DNA of 53,619 bases from Streptomyces sp. NRRL WC-3626 (GCF_000718785.1 NZ_JOCA01000034.1:1-53619); one strand, 5' to 3'. Positions 18,653 to 28,832 are shown, counted from the stretch's first letter. Translations and numbers: made by a program. Notes: generated by a model from the letters alone, not told the origin.

Positions 18653-19273
18653 TCATTCGAACCGGGTGACGTCCCCGGCGCCCCTGCGCACGATCTCCGC
18701 CTCGCCGTCCGAGAAGTCGATCACCGTGGTCGGTTCGGTGCCGCAGTCGCCGGAGTCGAGCACCGCGTCGACCTGGTGGTCGAGCAGATCCTTGATCTCC
18801 CAGCCCTGCGTCATCGGTTCCTCCTCGCCGGGCAGCAGCAGCGTGCTGGACAGCAGCGGCTCACCCAGCTCCGCCAGCAGCGCCTGGGTGACCACGTGGT
18901 CCGGGATGCGCACGCCGACCGTCTTCTTCTTCGGGTGCAGCAGCATGCGCGGCACCTCCTTCGTCGCCGGCAGGATGAACGTGTAGCTGCCCGGGGTCGA
19001 CGCCTTCACCGCCCGGAACACGTCGTTGTCGATCCGTACGAACTGGCCGAGCTGCGCGAAGTCCCGGCACACCAGGGTGAAGTGATGCCGGTCGTCCAGC
19101 TTGCGGATCGTACGGATCCGGTCGATGCCGGACCGGCTGCCCAGACGGCAGCCGAGCGCGTAGCAGGAGTCCGTCGGATACGCGATCAGGGCGTCGGAGC
19201 GGATGCTCTCGGCGACCTGCGTGATGGTGCGCGGCTGGGGGTTGTCGGGGTGCACATCGAAGTACTTCGCCAT
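18653..19273 (-). CDS. YciO/Sua5/YrdC-family protein (threonylcarbamoyl-AMP synthase-like)
   Basis: This 206-aa protein contains IAYPTDSCYALGCRLG, RKLDDRHHFTLVCRD and SYTFILPATKEVP, followed by KKKTVGVRIPDH. It is closer to the YciO branch than to the essential TsaC/Sua5 enzymes, judging from the KKTVGVRIPDH segment and its length. It may bind tRNA or nucleotides; true threonylcarbamoyl-AMP synthesis is uncertain. It begins with ATG at 19273, just 62 nt upstream of the dienelactone hydrolase start on the same strand. Confidence 0.88.
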   Translation of the reverse strand: MAKYFDVHPDNPQPRTITQVAESIRSDALIAYPTDSCYALGCRLGSRSGIDRIRTIRKLDDRHHFTLVCRDFAQLGQFVRIDNDVFRAVKASTPGSYTFILPATKEVPRMLLHPKKKTVGVRIPDHVVTQALLAELGEPLLSSTLLLPGEEEPMTQGWEIKDLLDHQVDAVLDSGDCGTEPTTVIDFSDGEAEIVRRGAGDVTRFE

Positions 19274-19403
19274 TCACCGAGCTTATGCCGCCCGCGGACG
19301 GGCACCGCGCACGCCGGTCCGGCGGCCGGGTGCGCGGACGTGCCGGGATGAGCCGCGCGCACGGGTGGGGTAACGTCCCCGGCCTGGGCCGGGACGACGG
19401 ACG

Positions 19404-19430
19404 GACGACGAGCGGACGACGAGCGGACGA
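19404..19430 (+). repeat. 11-nt tandem repeat before the PucR-like gene
   Basis: GACGACGAGCG occurs at 19404-19414 and 19415-19425, with a partial third copy to 19430. It ends directly at the ribosome site GGGGAAGG of the following gene, so it is part of the leader. Confidence 0.55.
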
Positions 19431-19443
19431 GGGGAAGGCCGAG

Positions 19444-20934
19444 GTGGCAGGCCGTAGCGACGGAATCCGGCGGACACCGGAGACGGCCGGGGAGCATCCG
19501 GCGTGGGCGCGGGAACTGCTGGAGCATCTGCGTCCGGCGGGCCGTGACGTCCGCCGGGTCGTCGACTGGCTCGCCGCCACCGTACGCGCGGAGGTCTCCC
19601 TCCAGGACGCCGCCGGCACCCTGCTCGCCGGCACGCGGCTGCCGCTGCAGGAGTCCCTGGCCGCCGGGCTCCGTTCCGGCCGGATCGCCTCCGCCGCCTG
19701 GGAGGGGGAGGGGCGCCATCTGCGCCTGGTGAGGATCGGGCACCTCGCGCCGGCCCGCGTGCTGGCCGTCTCCCGCGAGGACCCCTTCGACCGGCACACC
19801 TCCGACGTCGTCACGCACACCGCCCAGGTGATCGAACTCCTGCTGACCGCAGACGAGACCGTGGCCGCCGGACAGCGGCTCCGCCGCGCCACCGCCGACC
19901 TGCGCCTGGCGATCCTCCAGCTGCTGATGGTGGAGGACACCGTCGCCGCCCGCCGGGTCGCCGCCGGGCTCTGGCCCGGACTGCTCGACGCCGACACGGC
20001 CTGCGTTTACGTCATCGAGTCCGCGCCCGCCCTGCGCGACCGGCTCGCGGCCGAGTGCCTGGGCACCACCCGCGAGGAGGCGCTCGTCGTGCGCTGCCCC
20101 GCGATGGACGGGCACGTGATCGTCGTCAGCCCCCGCGAGGCCACCGCGGGCGAACTGCGGTCCCTGGTCGAACGGCACCCGGACACCTTCCTCGGCGGCA
20201 GCGTGTGGCAGAGCCTCGCCCGCACCGCCACCGCGTACGGGCAGGCCGTCAGCGCCCTGGCGGTGGCCCGCTTCCGCGCCGACAAGACGGCCGTGTACGC
20301 CGAACGCACCCACCCCGAACGGCTGATGGACCCCGTCGCGCTGCGCGGCTGGGCGGGCCGGGTACTGCGCCCGCTGGACGCGCTGCCGCACCACACCCGC
20401 GCCGAACTCCTCGCCACCACCCGGCTCGGCCTGGAGTTCACCGCCGTCAACACCGCCAAGATCCTCGGCGTCAGCCGCAACACCGTGCGCGCCCGCATGG
20501 AACGCGTCGAGACCATGCTCGGCGTCGACTTCGACGACGTCACCGCCCGCGCCGTCGTCCACCTGGCACTGCACACCCAGATCAACCTCCTCGACGGGCA
20601 GACGGCCGGTGACCCCGGCGCCCCCTCCCCGGGCCTCACCAAACTGCTGGCCGGCCCCGCCGTCGGCGGCTGGGCGCGGGAGCTGCTGGGCCGCCTCGAC
20701 CGGGACACCCGCGACGTACGCCGCACCCTGCGCACCTGGATCGCCGCGGGCGGCAACGCCGAACGGGCCGCGCAGACCCTGGGCGTGCACGCCCAGACCG
20801 TGCGCGAGCACGTACGCAGCGCCGAACCGGTCCTGGAACGCCAGCTGCTGGCCACCGGGACCGACCTGTACGAGGTCGCGCTCGCCCATCTCGCGGCCGG
20901 TGACCTGGAACAGCCGGTGATCGCGGGCGGGTAA
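19444..20934 (+). CDS. PucR/CdaR-like transcriptional regulator with two C-terminal HTH modules
   Basis: This 496-aa protein has an N-terminal sensor part with LLAGTRLPLQESLAAGL, a middle part resembling PucR GGDEF-like regions, and a helix-turn-helix VNTAKILGVSRNTVRARMERV near residue 340. A second, related module near residue 440 reads NAERAAQTLGVHAQTVREHV. PucR members sense small metabolites and activate adjacent genes. The duplicated HTH is unusual. The GTG at 19444 is chosen for GGGGAAGG five bases before it; an upstream ATG at 19348 in the same frame is the alternative. The catalase gene follows 280 nt later, so catalase control is possible. Confidence 0.75.
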   Translation: MAGRSDGIRRTPETAGEHPAWARELLEHLRPAGRDVRRVVDWLAATVRAEVSLQDAAGTLLAGTRLPLQESLAAGLRSGRIASAAWEGEGRHLRLVRIGHLAPARVLAVSREDPFDRHTSDVVTHTAQVIELLLTADETVAAGQRLRRATADLRLAILQLLMVEDTVAARRVAAGLWPGLLDADTACVYVIESAPALRDRLAAECLGTTREEALVVRCPAMDGHVIVVSPREATAGELRSLVERHPDTFLGGSVWQSLARTATAYGQAVSALAVARFRADKTAVYAERTHPERLMDPVALRGWAGRVLRPLDALPHHTRAELLATTRLGLEFTAVNTAKILGVSRNTVRARMERVETMLGVDFDDVTARAVVHLALHTQINLLDGQTAGDPGAPSPGLTKLLAGPAVGGWARELLGRLDRDTRDVRRTLRTWIAAGGNAERAAQTLGVHAQTVREHVRSAEPVLERQLLATGTDLYEVALAHLAAGDLEQPVIAGG

Positions 20935-21214
20935 ACCGGGTGTTTCGGACTCGGTTGTGCACGGATGAGCCCTCCGGCGGCCGCAGCGGGCATCGGTGCG
21001 GTACACAGGCCGCCGCCACTGCGAATAGTTTCGGACCACGCGGGGGCACGACCGGAACGGGGGACCGGTCGGGGCCCCCGCGCCTTCGCGCCGCGCTGTA
21101 CCGCTTCCGCCCCGTCCGGCCGTCCCAGGTCGCCGCCCGCGCCGACGCGCGGCAGCATGACGATCGTACGGACGCCACCGGCGGGACGCCGAGCAGCGCA
21201 AGGAGCCCACGATC

Positions 21215-22873
<1,659 letters not shown>

Positions 22874-22874
22874 G

Positions 22875-23744
22875 TCAGCGGGCCGACCGCGCCACCGCCA
22901 GCGCCTGCTCGGCGTAACCGCGGCCGAACAGCACGGCGTGCACCAGCAGCGGGAACAGCTGGTGCACGCCGACGCGTGTCCGCCACCCGCCGGCGAGTGG
23001 CGCCGCCTCCTGATAGCCGTCCAGGACCGCGTCCAGTTCCGGGCAGCCGAACAGGGCGAGCATCGCGAGGTCGGTCTCCCGGTGCCCGCCGTGGGCCGCC
23101 GGGTCGATCAGCCGGACGTGCCCGTCGGCGCCCCACAGCACATTGCCGTTCCACAGATCGCCGTGCAGCCGCGCGGGCGGCTCGGCCGGCCCGGCGAGCT
23201 CCGGCAGCCGCTCGCAGACCCGCTCGACCACACCCGCCTCACCGGCGGTGACGGTGCCGTCGTCGACCGCCGTCCGCAGATACGGCAGCACCCGGTGCTC
23301 GGCGTACCAGCCGGGCCAGTCGTCGCCGGTGACGTTGCGCATCGGGGCGAGCCCGATGTACGCCTCCACCGGCCCACCGGGCGGCGGAGCCCCGAACGCC
23401 GGCGCGCCGGCCGCGTGCAGGGCGGCCAGCTCCCGGCCGAACCGCAGCGCCGCCCGCCGCCCGGGGCGGCCCTCCATGACGCGGTCGACGACCATGCGGT
23501 GCGCGTCGTGGCCGTGCACCACCGGGATCCGTACCGCGTCCGCCGAGGCCAGCCAGCGCAGTCCGGCCGCCTCCGCGCGTACGGCGTCCGGGCCGTCGGC
23601 GCGCTTGACGACGACGACCCGGCCGTCGTCGAGCCGGACCTCGGTGAGCGCGCCGGACAGCGCCCGCACACCGCTGACCGTCCGTCCGGTGAAGCGGGCG
23701 GCCACCTCACCGTCGCGGGCGGCCGGACCGGGGGAGAGGCTCAT
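22875..23744 (-). CDS. Fructosamine-3-kinase / aminoglycoside phosphotransferase-fold kinase
   Basis: This 289-aa kinase-like protein has Lys47 in VVVVKRAD, the catalytic loop HGDLWNGN (194-201) and the metal Asp in LIDPAAHGG (D214). The HGDLWxGN and DPA(A)xxGxxE pattern is that of fructosamine-3-kinases, which phosphorylate glycated protein amines for deglycation. An unknown small-molecule substrate is possible. The second ATG at 23744 is preferred because GAGGAG lies seven bases before it, inside the short alternative start. Confidence 0.88.
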   Translation of the reverse strand: MSLSPGPAARDGEVAARFTGRTVSGVRALSGALTEVRLDDGRVVVVKRADGPDAVRAEAAGLRWLASADAVRIPVVHGHDAHRMVVDRVMEGRPGRRAALRFGRELAALHAAGAPAFGAPPPGGPVEAYIGLAPMRNVTGDDWPGWYAEHRVLPYLRTAVDDGTVTAGEAGVVERVCERLPELAGPAEPPARLHGDLWNGNVLWGADGHVRLIDPAAHGGHRETDLAMLALFGCPELDAVLDGYQEAAPLAGGWRTRVGVHQLFPLLVHAVLFGRGYAEQALAVARSAR

Positions 23745-23846
23745 GGGAGGACTCCTCATGTGCGTGGGCGCGGCCGGTCGCGCGGGACGGGTGAAATACC
23801 GGGGCCCGCCGATGCGAGGGAGCCGCGCCGGGGGACCAGTGGAAGC

Positions 23847-24170
23847 ATGACGAGTTCATCGTTCCAGCGCACCCTCACCCTGCCCGCCACCCTGTGCGAA
23901 CAGGCCGCCCAGCACCTGGAACAGGCCGCCCGGCGGACCGTGGACGGCGCCGGGATCCCGCTGAAGGCGTTCCGCGCGGCCGCCGACAGCGACTACACCC
24001 TGCCGGTGTCCGTGGTGGAGCAGGCGGCCGGCTGCCTCCTGGTCCTCGCCACCGAGACCGCCCAGACCGTACGGCCCTCGGCCCTGCGCACCGTCATCGG
24101 CGTCGCCCTGTGCCTGCGGGACGCCGTCCAGGCCGTGCGCCGTCCCGCGCTCACCACCCGTTTCTGGTGA
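23847..24170 (+). CDS. Small hypothetical protein, 107 aa
   Basis: I do not recognise the family. The protein is mostly helical, with SFQRTLTLPATLCEQAAQHLEQAA, then SDYTLPVSVVEQAAGCLLVL and a tail LRDAVQAVRRPALTTRFW. No signal peptide is seen. It is followed after 73 nt by a DoxX-like gene on the same strand. The ATG is preceded by a weak GGAAG; codon bias supports a real gene. Confidence 0.6.
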   Translation: MTSSSFQRTLTLPATLCEQAAQHLEQAARRTVDGAGIPLKAFRAAADSDYTLPVSVVEQAAGCLLVLATETAQTVRPSALRTVIGVALCLRDAVQAVRRPALTTRFW

Positions 24171-24243
24171 GGATTCGCCGAATGGCCCCCGCGCCGAGGG
24201 GAACCCGGCGCACCGCCACCACCCACACCCCCAGGAGAAGCCC

Positions 24244-24777
24244 ATGAGTCTGTTGCGTGTCCTCGGCCGCCCGATGCTGGCGTCGATGTTCGTCGCGGGC
24301 GGGCTGGATTCGGTCCGCCACCCGGAGAACGTGTCCCCGCTCGCCGAGCCCGTCGTACGGCCCATCACGGACCGCGTGCCGGTGCTGCCGGACCGCACCG
24401 AGGACTGCGTACGGCTCAGCGGTGCCGTCCAGGTCGTGGGCGGGCTGCTGCTGGCGACCGGGCGTATGTCGCGGCCGGCCGCGCTCGCGATCGCCGTCAC
24501 GCTGGTGCCGACCACGCTGGCCGCGCATCGGTTCTGGGAGCTGGAGGATCCCGGTGAGCGGGCTCAGCAGCGCATCCACTTTCTGAAGAATCTGTCCATG
24601 CTGGGCGGGTTGCTGATCGCCGCGGACGACACGGGGGCGGCGCCGTCCGTGGTGTGGCGGAGCCGGCATGCCGCGCATGATCTGCGGCGGGACGCCCGTC
24701 TTGTGCGGCGGTCCGTGCGGGCCGGGGCGGGGCCCGCGGCGGTGGCCGGGCGGGTGCGGGCGAAGTTGTCCTGCTGA
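24244..24777 (+). CDS. DoxX-family membrane protein
   Basis: This 177-aa protein has the DoxX pattern RPMLASMFVAGGLDSVRHPENV, then ELSGAVQVVGGLLLATGRMS-like hydrophobic helices and HRFWELEDPGERAQQRIHFLKN, and a basic C-terminal tail of about 35 residues. DoxX proteins are inner-membrane partners in thiol and redox homeostasis in mycobacteria; the role here is not proven. AGGAGAA lies 6 nt before the ATG. Confidence 0.85.
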   Translation: MSLLRVLGRPMLASMFVAGGLDSVRHPENVSPLAEPVVRPITDRVPVLPDRTEDCVRLSGAVQVVGGLLLATGRMSRPAALAIAVTLVPTTLAAHRFWELEDPGERAQQRIHFLKNLSMLGGLLIAADDTGAAPSVVWRSRHAAHDLRRDARLVRRSVRAGAGPAAVAGRVRAKLSC

Positions 24778-24783
24778 CGGAGG

Positions 24784-24870
24784 TTTTCGGCCCCCGCCGC
24801 CCCTTCCCGTTCCCGTCTCCGGGGGGTTCCACCCCCGGGTCCCCCTTCGCGCGGTTCCGCGCGCCCCTTC
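24784..24870 (-). repeat. Dispersed Streptomyces intergenic repeat, copy A
   Basis: Read leftward, it starts GAAGGGGCGCGCGGAAC, passes a 7-bp hairpin CCGGGGG/CCCCCGG (24819-24838) and ends GGGGCGGCGGGGG before CCGAAAA. It matches copies at 38365-38450 and 49005-49090. It sits between the convergent DoxX and epimerase genes and likely acts as terminator. Confidence 0.65.
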
Positions 24871-24883
24871 GGACCCCGCCCCC

Positions 24884-25840
24884 TCAGACGTTGGCCCGGA
24901 ACCAGTCGATCGTGCGGCGCAGGCCTTCCTCGGTGGCGACGTGGGGTTCCCAGCCGAGTTTGTCCCGGGCCAGTGTGATGTCGGGGCGGCGTACGGCGGG
25001 GTCGTCCACCGGGCGGTCGATGTAACGGATCTCCGAGCGGGAACCGGCCAGCGCGATGACGAGGCGGGCCAGGCCCAGCATGGTGATCTCGCTCGCGCCG
25101 CCGATGTTGACGGGGCCGCGCATGCCGTGCGCGGCCGCCGCGAGGACGGCGGAGACCGTGTCGTCGATGTAGCACAGCGAGCGGGTCTGCAGGCCGTCAC
25201 CGGTCACGGTGAGGGGTTCGCCGGCCAGGGCCTGCCGGACGAACGTCGAAACGGCGCGGCCGTCGTCGCCGCGCATCCCGGGGCCGTAGGTGTTGAACAG
25301 CCGTACGACGCAGGTGTCCGTGCCGAGGGTCTCCGCGTGGGCCGTGGTCAGTGCCTCGGCGAAGCGCTTGGCCTCGTCGTGGGCACTGCGCGGGCCGACC
25401 GGGTCGACATCGCCCCGGTACCGCTCGTCCTGCGGGCTGTGCCGCGGGGCGCCGTAGACGCCCGAGGCCGAGGCGAGCACGAAGCGGGCGTCGGCGCGGT
25501 GGGCCAGCCGCAGGGCGTTGCGCGTGCCGAGACTGCCCGTGTCCAGGGTGTGCAGCGGCAGCCGCAGACAGTCCGCGGGGGACGAGGGGGAGGCGAAGTG
25601 CAGCACCAGGTCGGCCGGCCGGTCGACGGGCAACTCCTCGGCCACATCGGCCCGTACGAACGTGAACCCGGGACGCCCACGCAGCGCCGCGACATTCTCC
25701 GCCCGTCCGGTGCTGAGATCGTCGACACAGGTCACGTCGGCACCGGCGTCCAGCAGCACGGCACACAACCGGGACCCGACGAAGCCGCCCCCGCCGGTGA
25801 CGACGACATGCCCCCACTTCCGAGATATGACCCTGCTCAT
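24884..25840 (-). CDS. NAD-dependent epimerase/dehydratase, UDP-glucuronate decarboxylase-like, altered active site
   Basis: This 318-aa extended SDR has the nucleotide motif TGGGGFVGS (15-23) and the family motifs RLFNTYGPGMR and the C-terminal RPVDDPAVRRPDI of UDP-xylose synthases. The catalytic YxxxK is HDEAK: position 154 is His (codon CAC) while Lys158 remains. The catalytic Thr/Ser-Glu pair seen as STSE in relatives is ASASG (125-127) here, so the Glu is Gly. Loss of these residues suggests an inactive or repurposed protein. The start at 25840 fits the motif spacing. It is divergent from the peptide operon. Confidence 0.85.
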   Translation of the reverse strand: MSRVISRKWGHVVVTGGGGFVGSRLCAVLLDAGADVTCVDDLSTGRAENVAALRGRPGFTFVRADVAEELPVDRPADLVLHFASPSSPADCLRLPLHTLDTGSLGTRNALRLAHRADARFVLASASGVYGAPRHSPQDERYRGDVDPVGPRSAHDEAKRFAEALTTAHAETLGTDTCVVRLFNTYGPGMRGDDGRAVSTFVRQALAGEPLTVTGDGLQTRSLCYIDDTVSAVLAAAAHGMRGPVNIGGASEITMLGLARLVIALAGSRSEIRYIDRPVDDPAVRRPDITLARDKLGWEPHVATEEGLRRTIDWFRANV

Positions 25841-26042
25841 ACCCTCACCCTGCCCCGCTCCCCGCCTCCCGGCACGACCGTGTACTGCATCCCGGTGAAC
25901 CGTTCCGCGCCTTCCGCGCTCCGCGCCCACCCGCAGGTTGAAGAAGTGACCAAATCAAGTACGGGAAAAGTGGCGTGAATTGTCCGTTATGGGTGAGTCT
26001 GAAGGGGACGGAAAAACCACCACGTCTCTGGGAGATGGTGTC

Positions 26043-26231
26043 ATGCGTCCCGACGAGAACGTCATCGAGGAACTCACCGCGCTCCGCAGCACCGACCTCG
26101 ACGCCGCACTCGACCCGGCGGAAACCGAAGGCGTCTACCGTGACAGCCGCGAATGCGCGGCCCTCGCGGCCGTCGCCGGCGGCGGAGCCGCCCTGCTGTC
26201 GCCCCCCACCCCGCGTCCGAAGAAGGGCTGA
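26043..26231 (+). CDS. 62-aa candidate precursor peptide
   Basis: The peptide begins MRPDENVIEELTALRSTDLD and is acidic in the first half. It continues with VYRDSRECAALAAVAGGG, where Cys38 starts an Ala/Gly-rich stretch, and ends SPPTPRPKKG, a proline- and lysine-rich tail. An acidic leader followed by a small-residue core is the usual look of ribosomal precursor peptides, but no known core motif is seen. ATG at 26043 follows GGGAG by 8 nt; an in-frame upstream start exists and is not favoured. The unknown gene begins 24 nt after its stop, on the same transcript. It could instead be an ordinary small protein. Confidence 0.6.
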   Translation: MRPDENVIEELTALRSTDLDAALDPAETEGVYRDSRECAALAAVAGGGAALLSPPTPRPKKG

Positions 26232-26254
26232 CCGGAGCGACAGGAGCAAGTGAC

Positions 26255-26947
26255 ATGGAGCAGTCAGGCACTTCGACCCGATTGCAGGCCGCGGTGCAGG
26301 ACCTCGCTTCCGGTGTGGTCTCCGTCCTCCGGGACGGGGACCACACCCGTGCGGTCCTCCCGGCGGGGACCGCGGAAGCGGGAGACCTCGCACTCGCCGC
26401 CGTACGGGTGCTCGGCGCGGACGCGGTGCTGCCGGGCCTGCTGTCCGGCGCCACCTCCGACCCGGCCGAAGTGGCCGTCTTCCGCAAGGCGGTCGAGGCG
26501 TACCCGCCCCGCTCGGACGCGGCGCCCACCGTCCGCTGGAGCCACTGGGGCATGGCACGTGCCCTGCGACGGCTCGACCCCAACTCCTCCTCCGGCCCGC
26601 CGGACGAGCCGGACACCCGCTGGCTCGACGACGCGAGCTGGCAGACCCTCACCCATCAGCTCGCCGTCCTCGCCCCGCTCGCCCTGCCCGGCGAGAGCTG
26701 CGCGGTGTCCCGCCTGGCCGCGCGCCGCCCGGTCGACGTGGCCCGCGGTTTCGTCCGGGCCGTGCGCCGAAGGGACTGGCGGCAGGCGGCCGGCGCCGGC
26801 CGCTGGCTGACCCTGCTGCCCGGTGTCCCGGACACCCTCGGCCTGGAATCCGGCCTGGACTTCGTGGAGTTGATGGGCGGCCAGGACCCCATGGTCACGC
26901 TCCAGGTACGGGCGGCCCGGCTCACCCGGACCGGGACGCTCGTGTGA
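26255..26947 (+). CDS. Unknown 230-aa protein of the peptide operon
   Basis: I do not recognise a family. The protein is mainly helical and soluble, with LVVSVLRDGDHTRAVLPAGT-like start residues, a central APTVRWSHWGMARALRRLDP and an end VRAVRRRDWRQAAGAGRW. No metal or cofactor motif stands out. AGGAG lies 8 nt before the ATG. Its stop overlaps the GTG of the next gene by 4 nt, so it is translated in step with it and probably works with it. Confidence 0.75.
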   Translation: MEQSGTSTRLQAAVQDLASGVVSVLRDGDHTRAVLPAGTAEAGDLALAAVRVLGADAVLPGLLSGATSDPAEVAVFRKAVEAYPPRSDAAPTVRWSHWGMARALRRLDPNSSSGPPDEPDTRWLDDASWQTLTHQLAVLAPLALPGESCAVSRLAARRPVDVARGFVRAVRRRDWRQAAGAGRWLTLLPGVPDTLGLESGLDFVELMGGQDPMVTLQVRAARLTRTGTLV

Positions 26948-27918
26948 GCGCCCCCGGCACCGGGGACGTCCGGCGGATCGCCGAGGACGCCCTCGCCTGG
27001 GTGAGCGCCCACCGGGGCGGCTTCGCCCTCGGCGAGGACGCGCTGGCGGTCGACGGCCGGGTCGACGGCACCTGGAAACCCCTCGGCGAACTGGCCCGCG
27101 TCTGCGCGACGGTGAGACACCGCACCGACCCCGCGGACCCCCTGCACGACCGCGCGGGCGCGCTCTTGGACTTCGCCTGGCAACAGACGGACGGGGGCGA
27201 GCTGTTCGCGCAGCTGCAACGGCTGGAGCCCTTCGCCACCTACCCGTTGGAGATCTACGCGGCCCTCGCCTCTGCCGGCCACCGCCACACCGGCTTCGAG
27301 CAGGCCGCCGCCGTGGTCGCCCGCACCCGCGGCTGGCGGCTCACCGAGCAGCACCCGACCCGGCGGCTCGGCGTCCTGATGGCCGAGGAGAGCACCGGTG
27401 TCCACCGCCCCGGCCAGGCGCCGCCCGTGCTGCCGCGCACCTGGCTCGGCGGACTGCCCGAACCCTGGACCTTCGAACGCCCCGCCGGATACGCCCTCAC
27501 GCACGTCGTCTTCCACCTCACCGACTGGGGACGCTCCGACGGCGCCCTCCCGGCGGACCTCGCCGGCTATCTCGCCGACTGGCTGCCGCCCTGGCTGGAC
27601 ACCTGCCTGGACGCCGGCATGTGGGACCTGAGCGCCGAGTTGCTGGCCGTCGCCGCCACCCTGCCCCGCCCCCTCGACGGCATCGTCCCGCCCGACGCCT
27701 GGCAGCGGCTGAGAACGGAACAGGCGCCCTCCGGCGCGATCCGGGAAGAAGGCCGCGACGACGAAGGCGCTGAAGTCGCCGACCCCGAGCGGCACTTCGC
27801 CCATCACTACCACTCCACCCTGCTGGCCGCCTTCGCGGCCGTCCTCACCCTCGCGCGCCCGGCGGGCGCACCCGCCGGCACCGGACCGCGGCACGGCCGA
27901 CAAGGAGCGCCGGCATGA
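26944..27918 (+). CDS. DUF6895-like protein, copy 1
   Basis: This 324-aa protein is made of helical repeats resembling an alpha/alpha barrel. Landmarks are RRIAEDALAWVSAHRGGF at the start, the conserved THVVFHLTDWG at 186-196, MWDLSAELLAVAATLPRP near 220, and YHSTLLAAFAAVLTL at the end. The family resembles what I remember as DUF6895, whose function is unknown. It is clearly homologous to the next gene. It starts with GTG in the overlap with the preceding gene and overlaps the next gene by 4 nt. Conserved His and Asp-Trp residues could be catalytic or ligand-binding. Confidence 0.8.
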   Translation: MSAPGTGDVRRIAEDALAWVSAHRGGFALGEDALAVDGRVDGTWKPLGELARVCATVRHRTDPADPLHDRAGALLDFAWQQTDGGELFAQLQRLEPFATYPLEIYAALASAGHRHTGFEQAAAVVARTRGWRLTEQHPTRRLGVLMAEESTGVHRPGQAPPVLPRTWLGGLPEPWTFERPAGYALTHVVFHLTDWGRSDGALPADLAGYLADWLPPWLDTCLDAGMWDLSAELLAVAATLPRPLDGIVPPDAWQRLRTEQAPSGAIREEGRDDEGAEVADPERHFAHHYHSTLLAAFAAVLTLARPAGAPAGTGPRHGRQGAPA

Positions 27919-28832
27919 CCGACACCCGCCTGATCCACCAAGTCGGAGCCGGTGCCCTGGAATGGCTCTGGGCCCACCGCGAAGGCTTCCGGCTGGAACC
28001 CGACGCGGACCCGGAGACCGGCTTCCTGGAACGCTTCAAACCCGTCGGTGAACTCGCCCTGATCTGCTCCGTGCTGTTCCGCGAGGGCGTCGCCGGGTCC
28101 CGCCAGGCCGAACTGGCCCGCCGGCTGATCGACCACGCGTGGCGCGACGCCCTGGATGGCGGCAGCATGCTGGTGCGCGGACAGCGGACGGAGCCGCTCT
28201 CACCCATACCGTTCGAGGTGTATCTGCCGTTCCGCGAACTCGGTTACAGCCAGCCCGAGATGGAGCGCGCCGTCGTCCTCAACCACCGCCTCGACAGCTG
28301 GCGGGCGTTCGAGACGTCCCCCACCCGCCGGCTCGCGCTCTCCGCGTTCCAGCGCCGCTTCGGACTCACCCCCCGGCCCTCCGAGGCCGAGGCCCTGCGC
28401 CCGACCTGGCTGGCCCGCACCCCCGAACCCTGGACCGTCGAGGGGCATATCGCCTACGACATCACCCACTGCGTGTTCCATCTGACCGACTGGGGCGAGA
28501 ACCCCGGCGGACTGCCCCCCGGCCTCGCCGACTACGTCGCCACCTGGCTGCCGGCCTGGATCGACGACTGGCTCGACCTCGAACGCTGGGACCTGCTCGG
28601 CGAACTCCTCGTCGTCGACGCCTGCCTGCCCCGCCCCACCCTGGACGAGCCGGCCTGGCGGGCCTTCGCCGCCGTACAGCGGCCGGACGGTGCCGTGCCC
28701 GCGATCCGGGCCATGCCGGAGGGCGACGAGCAGGAGGTGTTCGACATCGTCTACCACTCGACCCTGGTCGCCGCCTTCGCCTCCGTCCTGGCCACCTCCC
28801 GCGCCCTCACCGAACTGGCCCGCGCCTCATGA
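27915..28832 (+). CDS. DUF6895-like protein, copy 2
   Basis: This 305-aa protein parallels the preceding gene: LIHQVGAGALEWLWAHREGF at the start, THCVFHLTDWG at 184-194, RWDLLGELLVVDACLPRP and YHSTLVAAFASVL near the end. The same spacing in both copies points to tandem duplication and divergence, or a heterodimer. No signal peptide is seen. ATG overlaps the preceding stop and its own stop overlaps the hydrolase start, so all four downstream genes form one translational chain. Confidence 0.8.
   Translation: MTDTRLIHQVGAGALEWLWAHREGFRLEPDADPETGFLERFKPVGELALICSVLFREGVAGSRQAELARRLIDHAWRDALDGGSMLVRGQRTEPLSPIPFEVYLPFRELGYSQPEMERAVVLNHRLDSWRAFETSPTRRLALSAFQRRFGLTPRPSEAEALRPTWLARTPEPWTVEGHIAYDITHCVFHLTDWGENPGGLPPGLADYVATWLPAWIDDWLDLERWDLLGELLVVDACLPRPTLDEPAWRAFAAVQRPDGAVPAIRAMPEGDEQEVFDIVYHSTLVAAFASVLATSRALTELARAS

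Noticed and set aside
20935..21214. Direct repeat GTTTCGGAC at 20942 and 21028 before the catalase gene
   Set aside because: Nine bases at 86-nt spacing could occur by chance and they do not match a known catalase regulator site.
26043..26231. Class I-IV lanthipeptide or lasso precursor
   Set aside because: No Lan synthetase, cyclase, lasso B/C protein or transporter is nearby, and only one Cys is present.
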